Origin: Bacteroidota bacterium
GTDB lineage: Bacteria > Bacteroidota > Ignavibacteria > Kapaibacteriales > UBA961
Length of the DNA: 35,784 nucleotides
Direction of reading: 5' to 3'
NCBI GenBank assembly: GCA_020852855.1
Contig: JADZAA010000056.1
Coordinates: 1-35,784, forward strand
Position 1 is the first letter of the stretch; each line of letters starts with the position of its first letter. Shown in pieces: positions 17,414-25,529 of this stretch. The notes beneath the pieces are model-generated. The model saw only the letters and a list, made by a program, of their open reading frames with translations, did not search any database and had not been told where the DNA came from. Made by a program: the position numbers and the translations under genes.

Positions 17414-18178
17414 ATGTACGACATAATATGTGACATACATGGCCATGCCGATAAATTAGAAAATTTACTGCTGAAATCAGGGTATGAAAAATTAGGCGGT
17501 ATATATATTCACGCAGAGAAAGAAAAGCATTGTTTATAGGTGATTATATTGACAGACGTCCGCAAATACCAGAAACCCTTACTATTATTAAGTCTATGGT
17601 AAAAAAGGGCAATGCAATTGCACTTACGGGGAATCACGAGTATAATGCGCTTTGTTTTCATATAAAAAGATACCGACGGCGGGCATATAAGAAAGCATTT
17701 AATTAAAAATATAATTCAGCATTACGAAACTCTCAAACAATTCCAAAATAAGCAAAAAGAATATGAAGATTATTTGGAGTAGTTTAAATCTTTGCTGCTG
17801 TTTTATGAGAATGGATTCTTCAGGGCAGCTCATGCTTGTTGGGATTCGAATAATATAGAGTTTCTCGAAAAAGAACTGAACGACTATAAACTTACCGATG
17901 AATTCTTAAGGCGTTCTTCGAAAAAGGGAACGGCACTATACAATGCAGTAGATGAAACACTGAAAGGAAAAGAAATTAGATTGCCCGATAATATACATTT
18001 TAATGATAAAGACGGGAACATAAGAAAGAAAATCAGGTTTGAAACGTTGGACTATTACAAAGAATCGGATAAAAAAGTTTTTTTCGGACATTATTGGTTG
18101 AGCGGAAAGCCGTCTGCAATAAGAGATAATATTGGTTGTCTTGATTACAGTGTGGCTTATTTTACAGTAAAAAACTGA
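17414..18178 (+). pseudogene. Broken calcineurin-like metallophosphoesterase
   Basis: Three collinear pieces in different frames rebuild one phosphoesterase. Piece 1 starts at ATG 17414 after a good GAGGTG ribosome site, carries MYDIICDIHGHADKLE (metal motif DxH) and stops at 17537-17539. The frame shifts in an A-rich run near 17516-17527; piece 2 then reads FIGDYIDRRPQ and LTGNHEYNA (GDxxDR and GNHE motifs) and stops at 17704. One extra A in 17664-17668 shifts the frame again; piece 3 reads DTDGGHIRKH, is cut by TAG at 17780-17782 (where YLEWFKSL would be expected), and continues from 17783 with FRAAHACWD and VFFGHYWLSG to 18178. All metal-binding motifs survive, so decay is recent. The intact relative would be about 255 residues or slightly longer. 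Three lesions within 270 bp among intact neighbours argue against sequencing error. Confidence 0.85.
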
Positions 18179-18266
18179 TGCTATCGGAGGATTCGAGTTT
18201 TATATATCACAATATATTAAAAAATAAACCTCTGTTGAATTGCTTTACAATCAATTTTTCGAAAAT

Positions 18267-19232
18267 ATGAACAGTCAAGAAATAATACGACAAATACGGC
18301 AAATAAAAGAAGAAAAAAATGCCGTAGTTCTGGCGCATTATTATATGTCGCCCGAATTACAGATAACCGCAGACAAAGGAGGCGTTGCAGATTTTATCGG
18401 CGATTCGCTTGGACTAAGCGTGGAGGCCGCAAGGGTTCAAGCAGAAAATATTGTTTTTTGTGGTGTAAGATTTATGGCCGAAACAGCCAAAATACTGAAC
18501 CCGAAAAAGCGTGTTTTTTTGCCCGATATGGACGCGGGTTGCTCGCTTGCATCTTCTATTACTGCGGAAGATATATGCGAATTAAGAAGAAAATATCCGG
18601 GTGTTCCGATTATCGCTTATGTTAATACATACGCGGAAACCAAAGCCGAGTGTGATATTTGTTGCACTTCGCGCAATGCGTTGGCAATAGCCCAATCATT
18701 CGATGCCGACACTCTAATTTTTGTTCCAGATATTTATATGGGGCAAAATCTGCAACAGAATATAGAAACGCAAACGGGTAAAAAACTTATTCTTTGGGAC
18801 GGTAAGTGCGAGGTTCACGAGCAATTTACAGGCGATTCGATGGAAATGATGCAAATATTGAATCCCGAAGCCGAAATGCTGATGCATTGGGAAGTGCCGA
18901 AAGAAACCGTAAATTCTTCGTTTGGACGTTCCAAAGGCGTTTTGGGCAGTACAAACGATATTTTGCATTATGTGGGCGAAAGTAAAGCACAAAAATTCAT
19001 CCTTGCATCTGAATGTGATTTAGGTGCGACATTAAAAGGAATGTACCCGGAGAGAGAGTTCATAACTCCTTGTTTCAAATGCCCTTATATGAAGAAAATC
19101 AATTTGGAAAACACTCTTGCCGCATTGCGATCCATTGGTACTGATAATGCCGACCGCTTCGAAATAATATTACCCGAAGATATTATGCAGCGTGCTTTAA
19201 CGCCTATTAAAAGGATGCTGGAATTTGCATGA
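18267..19232 (+). CDS. nadA: Quinolinate synthase A
   Basis: A 321-residue [4Fe-4S] enzyme that condenses iminoaspartate with dihydroxyacetone phosphate to quinolinate in de novo NAD synthesis. The three cluster cysteines are recognisable in DMDAGCSLAS, WDGKCEVHEQF and TPCFKCPYMK. Other family motifs are VLAHYYMSPELQ, GDSLGLS, FCGVRFMAETAKIL and PDIYMGQNL. The frame extends to a TTG at 18240, but ATG 18267 gives the usual family N-terminus and is preferred. Its stop overlaps the nadB start (ATGA), so the two are translationally coupled. nadC is not adjacent. Confidence 0.96.
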   Translation: MNSQEIIRQIRQIKEEKNAVVLAHYYMSPELQITADKGGVADFIGDSLGLSVEAARVQAENIVFCGVRFMAETAKILNPKKRVFLPDMDAGCSLASSITAEDICELRRKYPGVPIIAYVNTYAETKAECDICCTSRNALAIAQSFDADTLIFVPDIYMGQNLQQNIETQTGKKLILWDGKCEVHEQFTGDSMEMMQILNPEAEMLMHWEVPKETVNSSFGRSKGVLGSTNDILHYVGESKAQKFILASECDLGATLKGMYPEREFITPCFKCPYMKKINLENTLAALRSIGTDNADRFEIILPEDIMQRALTPIKRMLEFA

Positions 19233-20803
19233 AAACCGAAGCATACGAGATTGTAGTCGTTGGAAGCGGCATTGCCGGATTGTCTTATGCGCTTCGTTGC
19301 GCCGAATTTGCCGACGTAGTAGTCGTTACAAAAGGCCATATCGGCGAATCGAATACAATGTATGCACAAGGAGGCATAGCGGCGGTGTTCGACAACGAAG
19401 ATTCGATTGAAAATCATGTAAACGACACGATGGCAACCGGTGACGGGCTATGCGACAGGCCGGCGGTAGAAATTCTTGCTCAAAACGCCAAAGATGCCAT
19501 ATTACATCTTGAACGTCAGGAGGTGAATTTCAATAAAACAAAAGACGGTTCATTGGAATTGCACCTTGAAGGCGGACATTCGCGTGCGCGAATCGTGCAT
19601 AATGCCGATGCAACCGGCAAAGAAGTCGAAAATTCTTTGGTTGGTGCTGTTCGTAATTGTAATAACGTTGCCATTCGAGAAAATCATTTTGCAGTTGACT
19701 TGATTGTAAATAACGGTAAATGCGAGGGAGTAATCGTTTTTGACGAGGAAAATAAAGAATTTATACGGTTGCAAGCAAAAATCGTGATGTTGGCGGCTGG
19801 CGGTGCAGGACAAGTATATAAGCGAACGACTAATCCGGCGGTGGCAACTGGCGACGGATTTGCTATTGCTTATAGAGCCGGAGCGGAAATGACCGATATG
19901 GAATTTATGCAGTTCCATCCGACTACGTTGTACGGCAAAAACAAAGAAACATTCCTGATAACCGAGGCTATACGCGGCTTCGGTGCAGAACTGAAAAACA
20001 AAAGCGGTAAGGCATTTATGGAGGGTAAGCATCCGCTGAAATCTCTTGCCCCGCGCGATATAGTATCTCGCGCTATCGTAAATGAAATGAGTGAAAGCGG
20101 CGAGGAATGTGCTTATCTTGACTTAACACATTTAAATCAAAAAGAATTGGCCGGTCAATTTCCTAATATTTACCGTAGATGTACTGATGAAGGGATAGAC
20201 TTGTCGAAAGATATGGTGCCGGTTGTTCCGGCGGCTCATTATATTTGCGGCGGCATTAAAGCCGATGTGAAAGCACGCGCTTCAATCGAGAATCTTTATA
20301 CTTGCGGTGAATGTACCGGTGCCGGAGTGCATGGTGCAAATCGTCTGGCAAGCAATTCTTTACTCGAAGGCTTGGTATTTGCAAAGCAAGCGGCCGACGA
20401 AGCTAGAATAAAATTACGGCAAATTGAAAGTTCGGTCATTTCCGACGGCTATAATTTACCGCTACCGCGCGTCAGTAACGGAGTAAATGCAAATATCGCG
20501 AGTTCAAAGAAAAAATTGCAAGAAATAATGTGGCAGTATTGCGGCATTATTCGCAAGAAAAATGAACTTGCGAATTGCTTGAATGAACTGAAAACAATTA
20601 AAGATAATGCGGTTGCCATAATCGAAAGCGATGGTTTTTCCGTTCCCGCGATGGAACTTGTCAATATGGCCGAATGTTCAATTATGATTTGCGGCTCGGC
20701 ATTGCACAGAGAAGAAAGTCGTGGCTGTCATTATCGTGCCGATTATCCGATGAAAAACGAAAAACCCGAACACTCCGTAATATCCCGTTTAACGGTATTC
20801 TGA
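19229..20803 (+). CDS. nadB: L-aspartate oxidase
   Basis: A 524-residue FAD enzyme that oxidises L-aspartate to iminoaspartate, the substrate of NadA. The N-terminal FAD-binding motif is VVVGSGIAGLSYA, followed by MYAQGGIAAVF. The succinate-dehydrogenase/fumarate-reductase-like core shows HSRARIVHNADATGKE, LAAGGAGQVYKRTTNPAVAT, GDGFAIAYRAGAEM, FMQFHPTTLY, HYICGGIKAD and GANRLASNSLLEGLVF. The C-terminal helical domain has HREESRGCHYRADYP. All parts are present and the length is normal. The ATG overlaps the nadA stop by 4 bp. A strong terminator follows 20 bp after the stop. Confidence 0.96.
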   Translation: MKTEAYEIVVVGSGIAGLSYALRCAEFADVVVVTKGHIGESNTMYAQGGIAAVFDNEDSIENHVNDTMATGDGLCDRPAVEILAQNAKDAILHLERQEVNFNKTKDGSLELHLEGGHSRARIVHNADATGKEVENSLVGAVRNCNNVAIRENHFAVDLIVNNGKCEGVIVFDEENKEFIRLQAKIVMLAAGGAGQVYKRTTNPAVATGDGFAIAYRAGAEMTDMEFMQFHPTTLYGKNKETFLITEAIRGFGAELKNKSGKAFMEGKHPLKSLAPRDIVSRAIVNEMSESGEECAYLDLTHLNQKELAGQFPNIYRRCTDEGIDLSKDMVPVVPAAHYICGGIKADVKARASIENLYTCGECTGAGVHGANRLASNSLLEGLVFAKQAADEARIKLRQIESSVISDGYNLPLPRVSNGVNANIASSKKKLQEIMWQYCGIIRKKNELANCLNELKTIKDNAVAIIESDGFSVPAMELVNMAECSIMICGSALHREESRGCHYRADYPMKNEKPEHSVISRLTVF

Positions 20804-20823
20804 ATTTTGATCGTCCGGAAAAT

Positions 20824-20866
20824 AAAAAGAGGCTGAACTCTTGTTTTGAGACAGCCTCTTTTTTAT
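20824..20866. terminator. Bidirectional Rho-independent terminator between nadB and the OmpA-like gene
   Basis: Perfect 12-bp arms, AAAAAGAGGCTG (20824-20835) and CAGCCTCTTTTT (20852-20863), enclose a 16-nt loop, with a T-run on the plus strand and an A-run on the other side. It can therefore end nadB (plus) and the OmpA-like gene (minus). It is nearly identical, in reverse orientation, to the hairpin at 35620-35660. Confidence 0.88.
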
Positions 20867-20886
20867 TTTTAATCTCGACAAACGAA

Positions 20887-22836
20887 TCAATTTGCCGGAA
20901 TAACTTCAATCACTACGCAACGGTTGTAATGGCGGCCTTCGGGTGTTTGATTCGATAATATCGAGTGTTCGCTGTCGTCCGCACCGTAGCCGAAGCTTTG
21001 AATAGTGGCACGTTTTCCGGCCTTTTTCAAATTGCGGTCAATAATGTCGCGAATTTCTCTGGCACGCTGTACAGACAAACGCTGATTAACGTCGGCTTTG
21101 CCTATATTATCTGTATGCCCGACAACGTAAATACGTGCGCCGTCGGATATTTGCGGGATAATTTCATTGACTATGGTGGTTTCGTAATTTTTAACCGCAT
21201 CTGCATCGCCGTAGCGGAAAATTGCGCGGAACGCTTGCGAACGCGCCGTTTCTGTTTTACGTGAAAGCTCAAATTCTTTTTCTTGCGTATAGACCTGTCC
21301 GTCGTTGCGCGAGGCAGTTACAACTGCGGTATAACGTCCTTTGTCAAGGTTGCCGAGAATGGATTGGGAATTTATTTCGGCATCTGTTCCACTGAACGGG
21401 CCGTAGGATTTATCCACGCCTTGCCCTTTTATTTGCACAGACCAAGACCGGATATTCGAGCTTTCGTCAATATTTAGTGCCATCTCGTTTTCTACCGGCG
21501 TGCTATCTACGGAAACGATTTTAATCATGCTGTCAAGCGTAGAAGGCGAAATTTCTATATGGACGCGACGATTTTCTGCATCAATAAGAGGTTTGAACTC
21601 GACAGGTGTGCGTGCCGTGCCGGAAGGATATTTGGGCATATCCTGATTTTTTACTTCAATGCGAGAAGCGTCTGCGCCGAAAGTATTAACCATGTAATTC
21701 TTTACGTTTTCTGCTAATGTTTGGTCGTCGCCTTCATTAGGATCGGATCCGGTAAGGGTCAGTTTGGCAGTCGGATTGTCGCGTAAACGTGCCGCATAGA
21801 TGTTCATCACATTGTAATATGTCGCAGCAAGCATATCGTTGCGTTCTTTAACCGTGCCATTTGCGATTTTCGCTTGTTCTGCATCATACATGGTGCTCTC
21901 GGAGAAATTCGCTGCTTCACCCGACGAAACTTTGGAATAGCGCGACGGAATATCTGAACTTCCTTTATCGAAAAATACATAAGGCAATAGCGGAAAACGC
22001 TCGTCGTATGTGCGTTTGTTGTAAACGCCGCTCGGGGCGAACAGCGAAAACAGTAGATTTGTGTTGTCGCTTACAATTACTTGGTCGTATTCGGGCATCA
22101 TACCGAGTGTAAGACGCGCACCGGCACGAATAGAAGACGTACTCCATGTATCGTCAAAATCGTCTTGGAAGTCAAATTGTTTTTCGCGTTGCTTTACGAT
22201 GTACGAAAATTCAACGAAAGGCGAAAGGAAAAACTGTTGGTCGCCTTTACGTTCCGTAATCGGAATATCGTAAGCAAATCCTACGGTGGCGCCATAGGTA
22301 AAACCGACTGCATTGGACAAATCCAAATCTCCGGTTTCTGTCGGTTGGGTTTGCTTCAAAGTTTTGGCAAGATTTATTGCCAATAACGGGCCTACGGCTG
22401 CGTGAAGCCCGGGGCGTTTTGTAATATTGATGCGAAACAGCGGTTCTATTGTAAGATAAGAGAGATTTGCATCAAATTTATTTACGACATTAGGAATGGT
22501 TTGGTCGTCTGTAATTGAAGCGGAACGCGAATCGTAACTTAGGCGCAACTGCGCTCCCCAGAACGATTTGGAGTTGTACTCGCCGAATAAACCGAAGTAC
22601 GGCCCTATTCCTGTTCCGTCATTAAGAACGAATGGTATAAAATTCGGACGGGCCGGAACAGATAAACTTTGATAGCCCAATCCGGCCATATTGTATTGTA
22701 AGCCAAGATTTACACCGAAACGCCAATTCGCGTCTTCAATTTTCTCTTGTGCCGACACGTATCCGCCTATAGTTGCCAATGCCATTGCAGACATTGCCGC
22801 AACTTGTGCGAATTTACTTCTGATTTTTCTTAACAT
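20887..22836 (-). CDS. OmpA-family outer-membrane protein with two OmpA-like domains
   Basis: The frame is open to 22893, but the signal peptide (MLRKIRSKFAQVAAMSAMAL...VSAQ) begins at 22836, and a good promoter overlaps the longer version, so 22836 is chosen (649 residues). After the signal comes a beta-rich barrel-like part (to about 280; GVNLGLQYNMAGLGYQ, FFLSPFVEFSYIV). A first OmpA-like domain (about 340-430) has LTLTGSDPNEGDDQTLAENV and ends in ENRRVHIEIS but lacks the usual NxxLSxxRA peptidoglycan motif. A beta-sandwich-like linker follows (GKGRYTAVVTA-type strands), then a canonical OmpA C-terminal domain (about 545-649) with VVGHTDNIGKADVNQRLSVQRAREI. It probably anchors the outer membrane to peptidoglycan. 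It converges on nadB and is monocistronic. Confidence 0.9.
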   Translation of the reverse strand: MLRKIRSKFAQVAAMSAMALATIGGYVSAQEKIEDANWRFGVNLGLQYNMAGLGYQSLSVPARPNFIPFVLNDGTGIGPYFGLFGEYNSKSFWGAQLRLSYDSRSASITDDQTIPNVVNKFDANLSYLTIEPLFRINITKRPGLHAAVGPLLAINLAKTLKQTQPTETGDLDLSNAVGFTYGATVGFAYDIPITERKGDQQFFLSPFVEFSYIVKQREKQFDFQDDFDDTWSTSSIRAGARLTLGMMPEYDQVIVSDNTNLLFSLFAPSGVYNKRTYDERFPLLPYVFFDKGSSDIPSRYSKVSSGEAANFSESTMYDAEQAKIANGTVKERNDMLAATYYNVMNIYAARLRDNPTAKLTLTGSDPNEGDDQTLAENVKNYMVNTFGADASRIEVKNQDMPKYPSGTARTPVEFKPLIDAENRRVHIEISPSTLDSMIKIVSVDSTPVENEMALNIDESSNIRSWSVQIKGQGVDKSYGPFSGTDAEINSQSILGNLDKGRYTAVVTASRNDGQVYTQEKEFELSRKTETARSQAFRAIFRYGDADAVKNYETTIVNEIIPQISDGARIYVVGHTDNIGKADVNQRLSVQRAREIRDIIDRNLKKAGKRATIQSFGYGADDSEHSILSNQTPEGRHYNRCVVIEVIPAN

Positions 22837-22880
22837 TATCATTAACCCGGAAAATATGAGTTTTAACAAGTATTTCTTTG

Positions 22881-22912
22881 CAAAACTACTCATAGTCAGG
22901 CGTTTTTACAAA
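22881..22912 (-). promoter_or_regulatory. Bacteroidota-type promoter of the OmpA-like gene
   Basis: Read on the minus strand, TTTG (22909-22912) and TAGTTTTG (22881-22888) are separated by 20 nt, matching the -33/-7 consensus TTTG and TAnnTTTG. Transcription would start near 22873-22876, about 40 nt before the ATG at 22836. The -33 TTTG lies in the first of three 12-bp tandem repeats. Confidence 0.55.
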
Positions 22913-22939
22913 GAATTTTACAAAGAATTTTACAAAGAA
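22904..22939. repeat. Three perfect 12-bp tandem repeats at the OmpA-like promoter
   Basis: TTTTACAAAGAA is repeated three times without change (22904-22915, 22916-22927, 22928-22939), followed by a degenerate piece. On the minus strand each unit carries a TTTG; the one nearest the gene supplies the -33 element and the others lie 12 and 24 bp further upstream, roughly one and two helical turns. Confidence 0.9.
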
Positions 22940-23031
22940 CTTACAAGAATATTGATTTGTGCGTGATTTATTAGCTTTATACATTATTGAACATAGAGCA
23001 TATTTCTGCTTGTATAATTGCGGCTGACACT

Positions 23032-23061
23032 AAAAAGCCTCGCTTTAAACGAGGCTTTTTT
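23032..23061. terminator. Rho-independent terminator downstream of pepA
   Basis: Perfect 11-bp arms AAAAAGCCTCG (23032-23042) and CGAGGCTTTTT (23050-23060) with a 7-nt loop. It lies 26 bp beyond the pepA stop on the minus strand and has T-runs in both directions. Confidence 0.85.
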
Positions 23062-23086
23062 CTTTCTATTTATTAAGAGCGGCTCG

Positions 23087-24574
23087 CTACCAATTTTTTA
23101 ACATATCGGATAGTAGTCTGACTCCTACGCCTGAACCGCCTTTCGGATTGAGTTCGGTTGGTGCATCCAACATTCCCGTTCCTGCAATGTCAAGGTGAGC
23201 CCAAGGATAATCGCCTATGAATTTTCTAAGGAACAAAGCGGCAGTAATGGTACCTGCTGCCCGCCCGCCCGAATTTTTAACATCGGCGTAATCGCTTTTG
23301 ATTTGGTCCTCGTACTCCTCGTAAAGCGGTAATTCGCATACGTATTCGCCGGTATTTTCCGCCGATTTCTTCAAGCGCGATTTCAGACTGTCGTCATTGC
23401 CCATAAGCCCCGTTGTTATGGACCCGAGAGCTACAACGCAAGCACCGGTCAGAGTTGCCGCGTCGACCACTGCTTGAGGTTTGTATCGGTCTGCATAGCT
23501 TAAAGCATCGGCCAAAATCAGCCGCCCTTCCGCATCCGTATTGTCAATTTCGGCTGTTTTACCATTCATAAAAGTAACGATATCCCCCGGCACATAAGCC
23601 GAACCGTCGGGCATATTATCGGTTGCGGGAACAAGTCCCACAACATTTATCGGAAGTTTGTTCTTCGCTACGGAATACATGGTTCCTATAACTGTGGCCG
23701 AGCCGTGCATATCGAATTTCATCGCGCTCATTCCTGCGCCCGGTTTAATCGAAATGCCGCCTGTGTCGAACGTAACGCCTTTACCTACCAAAACAACAGG
23801 CTTCTCGTCGGATTTTCCGCCTTTGTATTCCATTATGATAAATACGGGAGGACGTTTGCTGCCGGCATTGACGGCAAGCAGGCCGCCCATTTTCAAAGAT
23901 TGAATTTTCTTTTTATCGAGTATTTTAACGTCAAAACCGGCTTCTTTACCGGCTTCTGCGGCACGTTCAGCCAAAGATTCCGGATAAATTTCATTGTTGG
24001 GGGCATTGGCTAAATCACGCGCCAAAATCACTCCGTCGCATAGATTTTTTGCATAATCCGCTGCCTTTTGCGCAGATTTTACGTCGGATTTATCTTCGCA
24101 AACAAGAAAAATTTTCTTTAACGGTTTTTTCTTTGCATCTTTTTTTTCGGTTATGTATTTGTCGTATTTATAGCCCGAGAGCAATGCACCTTCAAGTGCG
24201 GCTTGTGCCGTGTCGGCCGTCGAAATTCCGTCGGGTGAAGGCAGAAATATCGCAAGCGTTTCGGGGTTTGATTGCTTTGCCGCGGCAGATGCCGCCGCCG
24301 TTGCACTGCGAATAGTGCCAAGCGTTTCGCCGGATTTTTTTCCTAAACCGGCAAGTATGATGCGTGGCAATGATTTCGAGCCGGTGTAAATTGAGGATTT
24401 ACTTTTCTTTTTTCCGCTGAAATCTTCGGTAAGAAACAATCCGTCGGCAGCCGGAAATGCCGCCGTCAACATCTTTTTCTGTTCGTTAAATAATTCGCCG
24501 TCCTCGTAGAAAAAAATAATAGCCGCATCGGCGGCAAGGGCGGCAAGTTCCTCGCGAATTGCCTGTACTTTCAT
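23087..24574 (-). CDS. pepA: Leucyl aminopeptidase (M17 family)
   Basis: A 495-residue cytoplasmic metallo-exopeptidase that removes N-terminal residues, usually as a hexamer with two metal ions per subunit. The catalytic C-terminal domain is intact: VGKGVTFDTGGISIKPG (catalytic Lys and metal-binding Asp, about 262-275), MKFDMHGSATVIG, and the family signature NTDAEGRLILAD (about 340-351). VDAATLTGACVVALG and DIAGTGMLDAP follow. The N-terminal third is the usual variable domain, here with several Lys-rich stretches. Length is normal. It is transcribed away from comB and has its own terminator, so it is probably a single-gene unit. Confidence 0.95.
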   Translation of the reverse strand: MKVQAIREELAALAADAAIIFFYEDGELFNEQKKMLTAAFPAADGLFLTEDFSGKKKSKSSIYTGSKSLPRIILAGLGKKSGETLGTIRSATAAASAAAKQSNPETLAIFLPSPDGISTADTAQAALEGALLSGYKYDKYITEKKDAKKKPLKKIFLVCEDKSDVKSAQKAADYAKNLCDGVILARDLANAPNNEIYPESLAERAAEAGKEAGFDVKILDKKKIQSLKMGGLLAVNAGSKRPPVFIIMEYKGGKSDEKPVVLVGKGVTFDTGGISIKPGAGMSAMKFDMHGSATVIGTMYSVAKNKLPINVVGLVPATDNMPDGSAYVPGDIVTFMNGKTAEIDNTDAEGRLILADALSYADRYKPQAVVDAATLTGACVVALGSITTGLMGNDDSLKSRLKKSAENTGEYVCELPLYEEYEDQIKSDYADVKNSGGRAAGTITAALFLRKFIGDYPWAHLDIAGTGMLDAPTELNPKGGSGVGVRLLSDMLKNW

Positions 24575-24626
24575 TTAATTAGCCTATATTGTTGATAAAT
24601 CGTGCAGTTTGCCGATATGCAAAATG

Positions 24627-24658
24627 CAAAAATACCGTAATTCTGCGATTTGCGCATA
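24627..24658 (-). promoter_or_regulatory. Candidate promoter of pepA
   Basis: On the minus strand TATTTTTG (24627-24634) fits TAnnTTTG, and TATG (24655-24658) stands 20 nt upstream where TTTG is expected (one mismatch). The -7 element is about 52 bp before the pepA start. Confidence 0.35.
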
Positions 24659-24721
24659 AATTTAGAATCTCACTGTTATCCTTATTATTGTACGCAGCTC
24701 TGTTTACGTTGCAAAATTCAT

Positions 24722-24729
24722 TACTTTTG
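24722..24729 (+). promoter_or_regulatory. Candidate -7 element for comB
   Basis: TACTTTTG fits TAnnTTTG, 80 bp before the comB start, in the divergent gap with pepA. A TCTG 19 nt upstream is a poor -33 match. Confidence 0.3.
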
Positions 24730-24809
24730 CCGAAGTTTATTCACAAGTCCGACCGCACGTTCAGATATTCGATTTAATATCACCGAAACAGACGTTTATT
24801 CTTTATCTC

Positions 24810-25529
24810 ATGCTCGACGTTGCATTGATACCTCGCCAAATCTTGTCCCGAAAACAAGAGCATATAGTTGTCGTACTGGATATTTTCAGAGCAAGTTCAA
24901 CCGTTTGTGCTGCTCTTGTTTCCGGCGCGTCGAGGATAATTCCGCAGAAAACGGTAGAAGATGCCAATATGAAAAAAAACGATTTTCCGGCCGCTTTACT
25001 ATGCGGAGAACGCAACGGAATTGCACCGGAAGGCTTTGATTTCGGAAACTCGCCTTATGAATACACACCGGAAACCGTAGGCGGCCGAACGCTGATTTTT
25101 ACCACGACAAACGGTGCTTCAGCTTTGCTTTCCGCTCCTGATAATGCAGTCAGATTGATGGGCGGATTTGTAAATGCCGAATCTATTACCGAATTTATCG
25201 CGCAAAGACGGCCGGCTGCCGCCACATTCCTATGTGCCGGAAATAACGGATTTTTCAGTTTGGAGGACGCATTGTGCGCCGGAATGTTCGTCGAGCGTAT
25301 TTCTTCTTTGTTTCCGGAGCAAACCGACGAAGCACTAGCGGCCAAAGCGATTTTTACTGTCTATAAAAATAATTTGCACGATACGCTTAAAAATACATGT
25401 CATGCGCAGAATCTCAATAGTAAAGGTTTGGGAAAAGACCTCGATTTTTGTACAAACTTAAATGCTGCTCCGGTAACGCCGATTTTTAACGGATGTGAAA
25501 TAGTTTGCCTTTCAGAGGATAATCTATGA
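24810..25529 (+). CDS. comB: ComB-like 2-phosphosulfolactate phosphatase
   Basis: A 239-residue member of the ComB family, which removes phosphate from 2-phosphosulfolactate to give sulfolactate, a step on the way to coenzyme M in methanogens and to sulfolactate in some bacteria. The conserved blocks are present in order: VVLDIFRASSTV near the N-terminus, CGERNGIAPEGFDFGNSP, FTTTNGASALL, and FLCAGNNGFFSLEDALCAGM. Length is typical. No phosphosulfolactate synthase (comA) or other sulfonate gene is in the window, so the true substrate here is open. The stop overlaps the start of the T9SS cargo gene (ATGA), an unexpected partner. Confidence 0.88.
   Translation: MLDVALIPRQILSRKQEHIVVVLDIFRASSTVCAALVSGASRIIPQKTVEDANMKKNDFPAALLCGERNGIAPEGFDFGNSPYEYTPETVGGRTLIFTTTNGASALLSAPDNAVRLMGGFVNAESITEFIAQRRPAAATFLCAGNNGFFSLEDALCAGMFVERISSLFPEQTDEALAAKAIFTVYKNNLHDTLKNTCHAQNLNSKGLGKDLDFCTNLNAAPVTPIFNGCEIVCLSEDNL

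Noticed and set aside
22837-22893. Longer N-terminus for the OmpA-like protein
   Set aside because: It would put the promoter -7 element inside the coding region and bury the signal peptide.
22904-22939. Tandem repeats as a CRISPR-like or coding repeat (FYKE units in an overlapping frame)
   Set aside because: Units are only 12 bp with no spacers, and the overlapping ORF has no protein-like character.
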